Positions 8,899 to 18,751 of a stretch of 64,000 nt of DNA are shown in pieces. The position numbers were made by a program, and so were the translations under genes. Below the pieces are notes generated by a model. It made no database searches and was not told where the DNA came from. It saw only the letters and a list, made by a program, of their open reading frames with translations. The DNA comes from CAZCTC01 sp964501335 (GTDB lineage: Bacteria > Chloroflexota > Anaerolineae > B4-G1 > SLSP01): assembly GCA_964501335.1 (NCBI GenBank), contig CAZCTC010000025.1, positions 33,409 through 97,408 on the forward strand, in the 5' to 3' direction. Each line of letters opens with the position of its first letter. The first letter of the stretch is position 1.

Positions 8899-11070
8899 AT
8901 GGATGTTGAAATTAATCCTGCCATAGTGGCAAAGCTGCCCCAACGCATCATCCGCCTCGGAGAGCTGGCTTACAACTTTGGCTGGTCCTGGCACCGTTCG
9001 GCCCGTGACCTATTCAAAATGGTCGATCGCACCCTCTGGACAACGACACGGCACAATCCGGTGCGGATCTTGCTGGAAGTTTCCCAAGAACAACTTGATG
9101 CCTTGAGCAAAGATCCGGCATTCCTCCGCGCCTACGATGCCGTGATGATGGAAATCGATCGGGACATGCGCAATGGACACCTCTGGTATTCCAAGGCTTA
9201 CCCCGATCTGGTTGATTACCCCATCGCTTACTTCTCAGCCGAATTCGGCGTCCACATCTCCCTCCCCATCTATTCCGGTGGTCTGGGAATTCTCTCCGGC
9301 GACCACACCAAAGAGGCCAGCGACCTCGGGTTGCCTTTTGTTGCGGTCGGTTTCCTCTATGAACTGGGCTATTTCCACCAGCGTCTCGATCACAGCGGCT
9401 GGCAGGAATCGCTCTACACCCCCCTCAACCGCAGTGAAGTGGCCTTGCGCCCGGTCCTGACCGCTGATCAGAAAACCCCGCTCATGGTCCACGTCGATGT
9501 CGGCGACCGCCAAATCCATCTGCGCATCTGGGAAGTCAATGTCGGACGGGTCCACCTCTATCTGATGGACTCCGATGTCCCGGAGAATGCTCCCTGGGAT
9601 CGCGAACTGACCGCCCGGCTTTACGGCGGCGATCAGGAAATGCGCATCCAACAGGAAATCCTCCTGGGGATCGGCGGCGCCCGCATTCTCCGCGCATTGG
9701 AAATTCAACCCCGGGTCTGGCACATCAATGAAGGCCATGCCGCCTTCCTGGTGCTGGAACGGCTGCGCGAATATGTCGCCACCGGCATGCCCCTCAAAGA
9801 AGCGATGGAACGGGTTCAGATGGCTACGGTCTTCACCACCCACACCCCCGTCCCGGCCGGTCATGACGCCTTCAACTTCGGCCTGATGGAAAAATATTTC
9901 CACAATTTCTGGCCGCAATTGACCCTCAACCGCGATGAATTCATGGCCCTGGGCAGCCACAATCCGGGCCACGGCGGCGGTCCGGCCTTCAACATGACCG
10001 CCCTGGCGCTGCGGATGGCCGGTCGCGCCAATGGCGTCAGCGAATTGCACGGCGAAGTCTCCCGCCAAATGCTGCAAAGCATCTGGCCGGACAAAGCCGT
10101 CGAAGACGTGCCCATCGGCTACGTCACCAATGGGGTGCACATCTCCTCCTGGATTGGGGAGGCCATGCACCGGGTCTTCCGCCAGTATCTGGCCCCCGAC
10201 TGGGTCGATCAACAGGACGATTCCGCCCTTTGGGAACGCATCGACGATGTCCCGGAAGAAAAACTCTGGGATGCCCACATGTTCCTGAAGCGCAAAATGT
10301 TCTCGATCATCCGCGAACGCTCGCGTCAGGCCCGCATCAACGCCGCCGCGCCACCGGAACAACTGTTGGCCTCGGGAATCTTCCTGGACCCGGATGCCCT
10401 GGTCATCGGTTTCTCCCGGCGGTTTGCTACCTATAAGCGCGCCTACCTGCTCTTCCGTGACATCGATCGGTTAAAGCGGCTGATCCACAACCGCTATCGC
10501 CCGGTGCAATTCATCTTCGCCGGCAAGGCCCATCCCGCCGATGAACCCGGCAAGCGCCTGCTGCAAGAAGTCTACAACTGGGCCCGCAGCCCTGAAATGG
10601 GAGGGCGGATTGCCTTTGTGGAAGACTACGACATGCACATTTCCCGCTATCTGGTCCAGGGCGTAGATGTCTGGTTGAACACCCCCCGCAAACCGTTGGA
10701 AGCCAGCGGCACCAGCGGCATGAAAGCGGGCATCAACGGCGTCTTGAATATGAGTATCCTGGACGGTTGGTGGGCCGAAGCCTATAACGGCCGCAACGGA
10801 TGGGCCATCGACGCCGGTCAGGAATTCGATTCCCCCGAACAGCAGGATGCCGCCGATGCTGAGACCCTCTACCGGGTGTTGGAAGAAGAACTGGCACCGC
10901 TCTACTATCAACGGGATCGGGATGATGTTCCGCGCGGTTGGGTTTCCATGATGAAAGAATCCATCCGCACCATCGGACCACGCTTCTCCACCCGGCGCAT
11001 GGTAAAAGAGTATGCCGATAAATACTACGTTCCCGCCATTCTGGAAACGTTAAAGCTCGAAGAGAAATAA
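8899..11070 (+). CDS. glgP: Alpha-glucan phosphorylase (GT35)
   Basis: It cleaves alpha-1,4-glucans with phosphate to give glucose-1-phosphate. The 723-residue protein is the shorter bacterial/archaeal form with an N-terminal DUF3417-type region (residues 1-110, GELAYNFGWSWH). The catalytic region contains YFSAEFG, VTNGVHISSW, FSRRFATYKRAYLL, FAGKAHPADEPGK and the PLP-binding SGTSGMKAG (Lys609). AGGAGA precedes ATG 8899. With fbp upstream and GH13 and nagA genes elsewhere in the window it points to glycogen or maltodextrin turnover. The exact substrate cannot be read from the sequence. Confidence 0.94.
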   Translation: MDVEINPAIVAKLPQRIIRLGELAYNFGWSWHRSARDLFKMVDRTLWTTTRHNPVRILLEVSQEQLDALSKDPAFLRAYDAVMMEIDRDMRNGHLWYSKAYPDLVDYPIAYFSAEFGVHISLPIYSGGLGILSGDHTKEASDLGLPFVAVGFLYELGYFHQRLDHSGWQESLYTPLNRSEVALRPVLTADQKTPLMVHVDVGDRQIHLRIWEVNVGRVHLYLMDSDVPENAPWDRELTARLYGGDQEMRIQQEILLGIGGARILRALEIQPRVWHINEGHAAFLVLERLREYVATGMPLKEAMERVQMATVFTTHTPVPAGHDAFNFGLMEKYFHNFWPQLTLNRDEFMALGSHNPGHGGGPAFNMTALALRMAGRANGVSELHGEVSRQMLQSIWPDKAVEDVPIGYVTNGVHISSWIGEAMHRVFRQYLAPDWVDQQDDSALWERIDDVPEEKLWDAHMFLKRKMFSIIRERSRQARINAAAPPEQLLASGIFLDPDALVIGFSRRFATYKRAYLLFRDIDRLKRLIHNRYRPVQFIFAGKAHPADEPGKRLLQEVYNWARSPEMGGRIAFVEDYDMHISRYLVQGVDVWLNTPRKPLEASGTSGMKAGINGVLNMSILDGWWAEAYNGRNGWAIDAGQEFDSPEQQDAADAETLYRVLEEELAPLYYQRDRDDVPRGWVSMMKESIRTIGPRFSTRRMVKEYADKYYVPAILETLKLEEK

Positions 11071-11089
11071 AAAATCTTCATCCCATTCT

Positions 11090-11139
11090 CCCTCCTGATG
11101 CTCCCGGCTCCGCTGAGAAGATCAGGAGGGAATTTTTTT
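11090..11139 (+). terminator. Intrinsic terminator of glgP
   Basis: A 10-bp stem (11090-11099 with 11121-11130) is followed within two bases by seven T. Confidence 0.85.
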
Positions 11140-11143
11140 GCCC

Positions 11144-11172
11144 TTTCCAGTTATCTTCAAGTTGTGTATAAT
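11144..11172 (+). promoter_or_regulatory. Promoter of metK
   Basis: A perfect TATAAT lies at 11167-11172, with TTTCCA 17 bases upstream (11144-11149) as a weak -35. The leader to the metK ATG is about 60 bases, too short for a SAM riboswitch. Confidence 0.55.
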
Positions 11173-11241
11173 GCACCCGAAGACAGGCCGGTCGGCTTGT
11201 AACTATCAACTCAACATAGTAAAGAAGGAGCATACTCAAAA

Positions 11242-12462
<1,221 letters not shown>

Positions 12463-12502
12463 TCCCCAACCGGCCCTCACCGGAAAACTTAAGAAAAAAG
12501 AT

Positions 12503-12540
12503 TATAGTTTCGCGGGCTATTTCAAGCCCGCGAAACTATA
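12503..12540. repeat. Simple gene-end hairpin after metK
   Basis: A perfect 16-bp stem (12503-12518 with 12525-12540) lies 41 bases after the metK stop. An A-run, not a T-run, follows on the plus strand, so it does not look like an intrinsic terminator for metK. The core arms GCGGGCT/AGCCCGC resemble those of the composite elements. Confidence 0.7.
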
Positions 12541-12594
12541 AAAAATCCAACCCATACGCTTGTTCATGAGCCTGGATTAAAAACAGTTTTAACA

Positions 12595-12700
12595 TCCCGC
12601 AACAGCGCTTTTCATGTAAAAAGCGCCGCGCAGGATGGGCCGAGAGTTTTTTGTGGGTGTTGTTGCGCGCATAAGAATGCGCGCAACAACACGGAATTTT
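12595..12700 (+). repeat. Composite intergenic hairpin element, copy 2
   Basis: A flank with a small stem (GCGCTTTT/AAAAGCGC) and GCGCAGGATGGGC leads to a T-run and a perfect 16-bp stem (12657-12672 with 12677-12692, loop AAGA). The stem core is TTGCGCGCA, different from copy 1 but paired perfectly. Confidence 0.75.
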
Positions 12701-12747
12701 TTCTCCCGCCATTCCGCGCCAACCGCACAGGTCGAAAAAATCTTCCC

Positions 12748-12940
12748 TCCTCCCGCGCGGCGACTCGAACCGAAAAAGAACCCTTTGCGGAATGTTGAAA
12801 ATATCCCCGTACAGGTCAAAGAAAAACCATATTTTCGGCGGCTTCAGAAAACCGCCGAAAATATAAATAAAAAACTCTCTGCCCCTCCCGCGCGGCGCCT
12901 CAAACCGAAAAAGAACCCTTTGCGGGATGTTGAAAATGTC
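12748..12940 (-). repeat. Composite intergenic hairpin element, copy 3, with duplicated flank
   Basis: In reverse orientation, the hairpin arms 12829-12844 and 12849-12864 (one mismatch) are followed by ACTCTCTGCCCC and the GC-rich flank with ACCGAAAAAGAACCCTTTGC. A second copy of that flank lies at 12748-12808, about 136 bases upstream, giving a tandem arrangement. Confidence 0.75.
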
Positions 12941-12973
12941 CCTCTTCTAAAAAGAAAAACCTTTTCCCCGACG

Positions 12974-13001
12974 TTGCCAATCCAGCGGAGTGTGGTATAC
13001 T
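12974..13001 (+). promoter_or_regulatory. Promoter of rplS
   Basis: TTGCCA (12974-12979) and TATACT (12996-13001) are 16 bases apart, with a TG dinucleotide one base before the -10 (extended -10). Confidence 0.65.
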
Positions 13002-13053
13002 TTACCGGCGCTGCTATGTCGCGGCGGCAAATTTGTAGGAGAAGGAAGACAGC

Positions 13054-13413
13054 ATGAACCTGGTAGAGTCTTTAGAGCGCCAGTTGCAACCGAACGCTAA
13101 TATTCCCACCCTGCGGCCCGGAGATACGGTGCAGGTCCACGTTCGGATCGTGGAAGGGGATCGGGAACGTATTCAGGTATTCAACGGTATCATTATCCGC
13201 ATGCGCAAGGGTGGTGCCAACGCCAACTTCACCGTGCGTCGCATCGCGTCCCACGGCGTCGGAGTGGAACGCACGTTCCTCTTTTGCTCGCCGCGCATTG
13301 AAAAAGTAGACATCGTTCGCCGGGCCAAGGTCCGCCGCGCTCAGCTCTACTATCTGCGCGCCCTGCGTGGCAAGGCGGCTCGCCTGCGCGAAGCACACGC
13401 TACCCAGCGCTAA
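13054..13413 (+). CDS. rplS: 50S ribosomal protein L19
   Basis: A large-subunit protein at the subunit interface. The 119-residue protein shows the family pattern: LRPGDTVQVHVRIVEGDRER, the FNGIIIRMRKGGANANFTVRRI block and the basic C-terminus VRRAKLYYLR-type segment (here KVRRAQLYYLR). AGGAGAAGGAAG precedes the ATG. In many bacteria rplS sits with rpsP, rimM and trmD; here it is alone with its own promoter. Confidence 0.96.
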   Translation: MNLVESLERQLQPNANIPTLRPGDTVQVHVRIVEGDRERIQVFNGIIIRMRKGGANANFTVRRIASHGVGVERTFLFCSPRIEKVDIVRRAKVRRAQLYYLRALRGKAARLREAHATQR

Positions 13414-13418
13414 AAATC

Positions 13419-14156
13419 ATGAACAAACCCCTGATCGGCATTACTGGACGGAAAGATCAATCTGCCCGTTTGGTCAGTGTGCCGATGGTTTCGGTGGGAG
13501 AATCTTATGTTCGTGCGATCCACAAGGTCGGAGGAACACCTGTAATTCTGCCGCCGGTCATGCAGCCCGAAGATTGGGCCACATTGCTTCGCCGCCTGGA
13601 TGGAATTCTATTCTCAGGCGGCGAAGATATTTCACCGGAGCATTACAATGAATCCCCCACCGAATGGATGGGCGGCGTCGATATAGAACGTGATGCCTCC
13701 GAGTTGAAACTGGTGCCCCTGGCGCTGCAACAAAATATTCCAATCCTGGGAATCTGCCGGGGACATCAGGTCCTCAATGTGGCGCTGGAAGGAACCCTCT
13801 TTCAAGATATGCCGTCACAGATTCCCGGTGTGGGCGATCATGCCTATATGCCGGCCCGCCCATTGGAAACTCTGATCCACCCGGTAACCATCACGGCCGA
13901 AAGCAAACTGGCCAAAATTCTGGGCCATACAACGTTCGAAGTCAACAGCGCCCATCATCAATCGGTACACAAAGCCGGACGGGGATTGGTGGTGGTCGCC
14001 CACTCTCCCGACGGCATCATTGAAGCGACCGAAATGCCTGGACATCATTTCTGTGTCAGCGTCCAATGGCACCCCGAAGCCATGGTCAAGATCACAGAAA
14101 CTATGTGGCCGCTCTTTAAAGCCTTTGTAGATGCGGCCGCAAAGCATACCAGCTAA
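13419..14156 (+). CDS. Gamma-glutamyl hydrolase / peptidase C26 family protein
   Basis: A class I glutamine-amidotransferase-like hydrolase of the PuuD type, which in characterised members cleaves gamma-glutamyl-GABA. The 245-residue protein has the nucleophile elbow ILGICRGHQVLN (Cys113), the HHQSVH segment and the C-terminal QWHPEAM with His218 and Glu220 of the triad. It begins 6 bases after rplS and may be co-transcribed. No putrescine-pathway neighbours are present, so the substrate is open. Confidence 0.87.
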   Translation: MNKPLIGITGRKDQSARLVSVPMVSVGESYVRAIHKVGGTPVILPPVMQPEDWATLLRRLDGILFSGGEDISPEHYNESPTEWMGGVDIERDASELKLVPLALQQNIPILGICRGHQVLNVALEGTLFQDMPSQIPGVGDHAYMPARPLETLIHPVTITAESKLAKILGHTTFEVNSAHHQSVHKAGRGLVVVAHSPDGIIEATEMPGHHFCVSVQWHPEAMVKITETMWPLFKAFVDAAAKHTS

Positions 14157-14166
14157 ACAAAACGAT

Positions 14167-14210
14167 TAAAAAAATCAGCGCGTTCTAGAACGAACGCGCT
14201 GATTTTTTTA
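14167..14210. terminator. Bidirectional terminator between convergent genes
   Basis: A perfect 19-bp stem (14167-14185 with 14192-14210) has an A-run at the start and a T-run at the end, so it can terminate the plus-strand hydrolase gene and the minus-strand operon alike. Confidence 0.9.
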
Positions 14211-14227
14211 GCACAAAAGAAACTATG

Positions 14228-14467
14228 TTACTCCGCCTTTTCGCCCAACGTAATCGGGCGTCCCTGCTTGAGATATTCCAATTCCGCTTCCAGCTCCAAC
14301 CGGCGCGCCTCTGCAGCCGCTTTACCTTCTTCCACCAGCCGATTCACGCCCCCCTTGAGCTGATCCTGCAACGTTTTCCCGGCCATCGGTGCAAACAGAA
14401 TCGCCAATAGCCCTCCGGTAACCAGACCGGCCGCCAGACCTGCCAGGAATGAAAGTGTTTTACCCAT
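14228..14467 (-). CDS. YtxH-like small membrane-anchored protein
   Basis: A 79-residue protein with an N-terminal glycine-rich hydrophobic segment (LAGLAAGLVTGGLLAILFAP), followed by a charged amphipathic helix typical of the YtxH/gas-vesicle-like family. Family members are linked to general stress in Bacillus, but no molecular function is established. GGAGGG lies just before the ATG. It is the last gene of the minus-strand operon. Confidence 0.8.
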   Translation of the reverse strand: MGKTLSFLAGLAAGLVTGGLLAILFAPMAGKTLQDQLKGGVNRLVEEGKAAAEARRLELEAELEYLKQGRPITLGEKAE

Positions 14468-14536
14468 ATACCCTCCCCTTCCGTAAAACTTCTTGGTGCA
14501 TTTATCTCAAATTCAAGCTGGTTTTATTATACTCGA

Positions 14537-15427
14537 TCATGGAGGAGAAGCAACGCTCTCCCGATGCACCGTCAAATACCAGACGGGCCACAGTCCTGAC
14601 TCTCCCTCCCCGGTACAGGGGTCAAAGGTCAAGACCGCCAGCGGTGCTCCCGTCGGGCTATCCAGATATAAATTATAGATCTCTCCCGGCGTCACCTCGA
14701 AATCGACATACCCCAAACCCTCTTCCGGCCGCATTCCCGTAACTGCCCGGTCCGCACCGTCCCCCCACAACAACCAGGCGGTCAGCCCGGGGATGCCGAC
14801 GGTTTCCGTTGTTACCTGCCGACGGATCTTTTTCGTGATTTCCTCGGTGACGGAAAGTATGATTTCAGGAGTCATGCCGCAGGACTGTTCCTGCCCCACC
14901 AACAGATAGGGCGATGCGGCCGGAGGAACCGGCGTCGTAAAGACCAGGGTAGGAGGCAACGCCGTCGGAGTCGAAGTCGGCAACACCGGCACCGATGTAA
15001 CCGTCACAGCAGGTGGGGTGACCGAAGGCAGAACCTCCATGGGGGTCTGAGTAGGAAACGGCTTCGCCGAAATCCCGGTATAAACTTTCACAGCCGGTGT
15101 ATCCACCCCATAACGCTGCGCCAGTTCGGCTACCCGTCGCAAAACCGGCAAAGGATGCCCCGCTGCGGCGCTATCATCCAAAGTCCGCCCCAATTCCGAA
15201 CGGACCTCACTGACAGGCAGCGAAGTCAACCGCACCTGAGTACGATCAAAACTGCTGCCGCCCCCATAGGCCAGACCGGACATCCGGATCCAATCGCTGC
15301 GATACTCCACCTGCATTTGTCCCGGGAGAATATTTTCATATTTCACGGGATTGATCACCCAGGTATAGATCAACCCGCCACTTAATCCCACCACAATCCC
15401 GATCAACAACCACCAGATTTTCTTCAT
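14537..15427 (-). CDS. Membrane-anchored protein of unknown function
   Basis: I do not recognise the family. The 296-residue protein has one N-terminal hydrophobic segment (residues 5-25), a helical region to about 125, a linker rich in Pro, Thr and Val (about 125-170), and a C-terminal beta-rich region with two Cys (CGMTPEI and FDPCTG) that could form a disulfide outside the membrane. Its ATG overlaps the upstream stop as ATGA, so the two are translated together. Confidence 0.75.
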   Translation of the reverse strand: MKKIWWLLIGIVVGLSGGLIYTWVINPVKYENILPGQMQVEYRSDWIRMSGLAYGGGSSFDRTQVRLTSLPVSEVRSELGRTLDDSAAAGHPLPVLRRVAELAQRYGVDTPAVKVYTGISAKPFPTQTPMEVLPSVTPPAVTVTSVPVLPTSTPTALPPTLVFTTPVPPAASPYLLVGQEQSCGMTPEIILSVTEEITKKIRRQVTTETVGIPGLTAWLLWGDGADRAVTGMRPEEGLGYVDFEVTPGEIYNLYLDSPTGAPLAVLTFDPCTGEGESGLWPVWYLTVHRESVASPP

Positions 15428-15810
15428 GGCCCCCCCGGTTCCGGTGCAGGGGTCAAATAAGGCGCCATGGCAGGTGTCGCTGCATCCAGATCTTGCGCCA
15501 GACGCGCCAGAATGGTCACCAGAGGGCGCGAAGCCTGTTGAGCGATCTGCAACTCGGTCAAAGCCACTAAAGGCGCAACAGGGGCCTCTGAATCCAGGGC
15601 CGATAATCGGGTCAAAGCCTGTTCCCGGTCTCCTTCTACCTGATAAGCCATCGCTGTTAAAAACAGATATTCATTTCGATAATCCCGGCGCAAGGTAAGC
15701 GGAGTTCCCTCCGCCACATTGAGCGGCAAAAGCCCCCACCCTATCCATAAACCCAGGCCGATCCCAATGCCCAGCCCGGCAATCAGCCATGCCCAGCCCC
15801 AGGATTTCAT
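15424..15810 (-). CDS. Small membrane-anchored protein of unknown function
   Basis: A 128-residue protein that starts MKSWGWAW with a glycine-rich hydrophobic segment (IAGLGIGIGLGLWIGWGLLPL), then a helical region (YLFLTAMAYQVEGDREQALTRL) reminiscent of a TPR-like helix pair. ATG 15810 was chosen because it shares its A with the stop of the upstream gene (TGATG) and has AGGAG upstream. It overlaps the next gene by ATGA. Both follow a PLP enzyme but look like envelope proteins. Confidence 0.75.
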   Translation of the reverse strand: MKSWGWAWLIAGLGIGIGLGLWIGWGLLPLNVAEGTPLTLRRDYRNEYLFLTAMAYQVEGDREQALTRLSALDSEAPVAPLVALTELQIAQQASRPLVTILARLAQDLDAATPAMAPYLTPAPEPGGP

Positions 15811-16817
15811 CACAAAGCTCCTGCGTATGCAAAGAGAGCCGGAGTTCCCCCCGTATGCCAGAACAATACCCGCTCTCCGGCATGAAATTTTCCCCGTCGA
15901 ATTAAATCCAGCAACCCGCCAAGCGCTCTCCCGGTATAAACCGGATCGACCAACAACCCCTCCCAACGAGCAGCCAGGGAAATTGCTTCCCGCTCCAAAG
16001 CTCCTACAATCCCATATCCCGCCCCTAAATAGGCATCCTCAACCTGAAAATCATGGGGAGTGAAGGGCTCCTCCATCTGTAAAAGTGCCGCCGCGCCCCC
16101 CGCCAATGCCGCGAGCTGGGGACGAAAATCAGCCGCAGTTTCCGCAATACTGATCCCGATAATCCGTCCTCCATATCCCAAAGCCCGGGCCCCGGTCACC
16201 AATCCGGCCTGAGTGCCGCCACTACTGGAAGCCACCACCATCGTATCCCAGGTCAATGACAGTTCCCGGGATTGATCCAAAAGTTCAGCCATAGCGGCCA
16301 CATAACCACATACCCCTAAAGGACTGCTACCTCCATAGGGAACCACATAGGGATTACGCCCCTGCTTGCGCTGCGCTTCAGCAACCGCTTCCAAGGCAGC
16401 CGCCATCGGGCGATCCCCCGCCCAAACCAGTTCGGCACCCAACAATTGATCCAACAACAGATTCCCCTGCAATGCGCCTTCGGCTGGCGGATTTCCCCGC
16501 AACACCACCACGACCGGCAATCCCAAGCGGGCCGCAGCCGCGGCCGTCTGGCGCACATGGTTGGATTGAGGAGCACCAATCGTCACAATCACATCGGCCC
16601 ACTGACGCAAAGCATCCGCCAACAAAAAATTAAGCTTGCGAACCTTATTTCCCCCTAAAGCCAATCCCGTCAAATCGTCGCGTTTCACCCACAACTCCGG
16701 CCCTCCCAATTCAGAGGAAAGCCGGGGTAGTGATTCCAGGGGCGTAGGAAAATGGCCTAAAGCCAAGGGCCCCAACGTCCCCAGACGGAAAAACAATTCC
16801 TCCATAGGTAAAGTCAT
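15810..16817 (-). CDS. PLP-dependent D-cysteine desulfhydrase / ACC deaminase family
   Basis: A fold-type II PLP enzyme. Characterised members deaminate D-cysteine or 1-aminocyclopropane-1-carboxylate. The 335-residue protein has the WVKRDDLTGLALGGNKVRKL block with the PLP lysine, the SNHVRQTAAAAARLGL block and the SSSGGTQAGL phosphate-binding loop. The start at 16817 is set by the strong AAGGAGGGG upstream; an earlier in-frame start at 16838 lacks one. D-cysteine desulfhydrase is the more likely activity in this setting, but the substrate residues were not compared. Confidence 0.88.
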   Translation of the reverse strand: MTLPMEELFFRLGTLGPLALGHFPTPLESLPRLSSELGGPELWVKRDDLTGLALGGNKVRKLNFLLADALRQWADVIVTIGAPQSNHVRQTAAAAARLGLPVVVVLRGNPPAEGALQGNLLLDQLLGAELVWAGDRPMAAALEAVAEAQRKQGRNPYVVPYGGSSPLGVCGYVAAMAELLDQSRELSLTWDTMVVASSSGGTQAGLVTGARALGYGGRIIGISIAETAADFRPQLAALAGGAAALLQMEEPFTPHDFQVEDAYLGAGYGIVGALEREAISLAARWEGLLVDPVYTGRALGGLLDLIRRGKFHAGERVLFWHTGGTPALFAYAGAL

Positions 16818-16850
16818 TTCACCCCTCCTTATAAACACTCACCTCATGAC

Positions 16851-17498
16851 CTAACGGCGAGCCAGGGCAAATGCGATCAAGAAAACCAGCGTTCCCAGCG
16901 CCGCCCCCGCCAATGTCTGTGCCGGCGTATGCCGCTTTAATCGAATCCGAGACCAGGCAATCACCGGCACCCCAATGACAAACGGCAATGCCGCCTGCCC
17001 CACCACATTCCAGGCTAATACAGCCATCCCCGCCGCCGAAGCACTGTGCATACTGATTTTCCAACGCAGGGTAATCACCAGAATCAATATCATTTGAGCC
17101 AGACTTCCAGCCGCCAGGATAATTAAGAGCTGCGGTGCGCCGCCTAACCAGGAAAGCACCAAAGCTAATCCTACCCCCCCCACCGTAATAACCATAGGAC
17201 GGGCCCGTTGTTCCCGGTGCTGAATATCCAGATCACTCAATCGGCCCCGTTGCACCATCATGACAATGTAAAACAACGGACCCAATACGGCACAAAGAAC
17301 GTAAAGGCCGGCCCACCACCAAACCGCAGCGGAAGCAGTAATTCGCGCTACAAGCCCCAGTCCGGCCAGGGCCATGACGGGAGGACTGCCGATCTGAGAG
17401 ATCCAAAAAGCCAATCCCGCATCCCAGCCCGCCGGGCGTGACCCAAAACGCGACGACAACCACGAATTCTCATTGTGTTTCTGCTCTCCAGTCTCCAA
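16851..17498 (-). CDS. PAP2-like integral membrane protein
   Basis: A protein of about 215 residues with five to six hydrophobic segments. Three short blocks sit where phosphatidic-acid phosphatase type 2 proteins have their motifs: HREQRARP for K-x6-RP, ISMHSASAAG for the PSGH motif, and SRIRLKRHTPAQTLAGA for SR-x5-H-x3-D. The last has Gln instead of the catalytic Asp, and the first lacks the Lys. I chose TTG 17498, which has GGGAGG five bases upstream; an open frame continues to 17615 but would cover the divergent promoter. Activity is uncertain. Confidence 0.65.
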   Translation of the reverse strand: METGEQKHNENSWLSSRFGSRPAGWDAGLAFWISQIGSPPVMALAGLGLVARITASAAVWWWAGLYVLCAVLGPLFYIVMMVQRGRLSDLDIQHREQRARPMVITVGGVGLALVLSWLGGAPQLLIILAAGSLAQMILILVITLRWKISMHSASAAGMAVLAWNVVGQAALPFVIGVPVIAWSRIRLKRHTPAQTLAGAALGTLVFLIAFALARR

Positions 17499-17539
17499 AA
17501 CAACCTCCCAAAAACTACGATCATGAAGCGTTCCGGGTT

Positions 17540-17567
17540 TTGTCTCCCCGTCCAGTTGGAGTATACT
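17540..17567 (+). promoter_or_regulatory. Promoter of the glycosyltransferase gene
   Basis: TTGTCT (17540-17545) and TATACT (17562-17567) are 16 bases apart, 27 bases before the start codon. Confidence 0.55.
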
Positions 17568-17593
17568 ACGGGGTGCGAGGAGGGAAAAGCGGC

Positions 17594-18751
17594 ATGCGAA
17601 TTTTGATGCTTTCAAAGGCCTGTATTGTGGGGGCCTATCAACGTAAACTCGAAGAAATAGCCAGTGGAGCGCCCGATCTGGAGTTGATCGTGGCGGTTCC
17701 GCCCTTTTGGAAGGATGAACGCGGGATCACCCCGCTGGAACGCGCGCACCTGAACGGCTACCGCCTGGTCAGTCTGCCACTTGCCTTCAACGGACAATAC
17801 CATTTACATTTCTATCCGACCTTCGGAAAACTGCTGCGCGAAGTAAAACCCGATCTGGTACATCTCGACGAAGAACCTTACAATCTGGCGACCTTTCACG
17901 CCAATGTACTGGCTCGCCGACAGGGAGCGCGCACGCTCTGGTTCTCCTGGCAAAACCTCAACCGGCGCTATCCCCCCCCCTTCTCCTGGATGGAACGCTA
18001 CAATTTAACCCATATCGATTATGCCCTGATGGGAAATACGGAGGCTGCCCGCATCTGGAAAGCGAAAGGGTATGGCGGACCGCTGGCCGTCATCCCACAA
18101 TTCGGCGTCGATCCGGATCTGTTTCATCCAGTCCGCCCGGAACGTGAAAATGATCCACCCCATATCGCTTATGTAGGAAGATTGGTACCGGAAAAGGGCG
18201 TTGATCTGTTATTCCAGGCTTTAAGCAACCTGACCGGCGCCTGGCGCGCCACGATTCTGGGCAGCGGTCCCGAAGAAGCCAAGCTGCGGGCGCTGGCTCA
18301 AACTTTACAGATCGCCGATCGTCTTGAATTTCGTCCTCCGATTGCTTCAACTGTCATGCCGCAATTTTATGCCGATGTCGATATCCTGGTCCTGCCGTCA
18401 CGCTCGCGGCCCAATTGGACGGAACAATTTGGACGGGTCCTGATTGAAGCCATGGCCTGTGAAGTCACCGTTATCGGTTCAACCTGCGGAGAAATCCCTC
18501 AGGTGATCGAAAAAACCGGGCGGATCTTTCCTGAAGGAGACAGCGCGGCTTTACACCATGAACTCCAGCAACTTTTGCAGCACCCTACCCAACGACTGCA
18601 TTTAGGCCGTCTGGGTCGTGAACGCGTTTTGAAATATTTCACCCATCGTCAAATTGCCACCCAAACCCTTGCCGTCTATCGGGATGTTATCCAATCGACC
18701 ACCGCTCCTGGTTCCATTTCAGCTTCACTTTCTGGGAGTCTTATCCTATGA
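17594..18751 (+). CDS. Family 4 glycosyltransferase
   Basis: A GT-B fold retaining glycosyltransferase of 385 residues. The N-terminal acceptor domain starts MRILMLSKACIVG. The donor domain begins near YVGRLVPEKGVDLL, followed by ILGSGPEE and the E-x7-E region in EQFGRVLIEAMACEVTVIG. ATG 17594 is preceded by GAGGAGGG; the frame is open further upstream but passes through the promoter. It is coupled by ATGA to a TPR gene. The sugar and the acceptor are unknown; a surface glycan is a reasonable guess. Confidence 0.88.
   Translation: MRILMLSKACIVGAYQRKLEEIASGAPDLELIVAVPPFWKDERGITPLERAHLNGYRLVSLPLAFNGQYHLHFYPTFGKLLREVKPDLVHLDEEPYNLATFHANVLARRQGARTLWFSWQNLNRRYPPPFSWMERYNLTHIDYALMGNTEAARIWKAKGYGGPLAVIPQFGVDPDLFHPVRPERENDPPHIAYVGRLVPEKGVDLLFQALSNLTGAWRATILGSGPEEAKLRALAQTLQIADRLEFRPPIASTVMPQFYADVDILVLPSRSRPNWTEQFGRVLIEAMACEVTVIGSTCGEIPQVIEKTGRIFPEGDSAALHHELQQLLQHPTQRLHLGRLGRERVLKYFTHRQIATQTLAVYRDVIQSTTAPGSISASLSGSLIL

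Larger units (their letters stand above)
12463..13053. other. 591-bp intergenic region metK-rplS, filled by hairpin repeats
   Basis: The gap holds one simple hairpin (12503-12540), one composite element on the plus strand (12595-12700), one on the minus strand with a duplicated flank (12748-12940) and the rplS promoter (12974-13001). A 140-codon open frame across 12635-13057 reads through these repeats and overlaps rplS; I reject it as a gene. Confidence 0.65.

Noticed and set aside
11172..11241. SAM riboswitch before metK
   Set aside because: The leader from the TATAAT is only about 70 bases and shows none of the expected conserved helices.
12635..13057. 140-codon open frame upstream of rplS
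   Set aside because: It runs through two repeat elements and the rplS promoter, has duplicated peptide segments only because the flank DNA is duplicated, and lacks a ribosome-binding site.
17499..17615. N-terminal extension of the PAP2-like protein
   Set aside because: The extension covers the divergent glycosyltransferase promoter and start, and has no membrane segment or ribosome-binding site.
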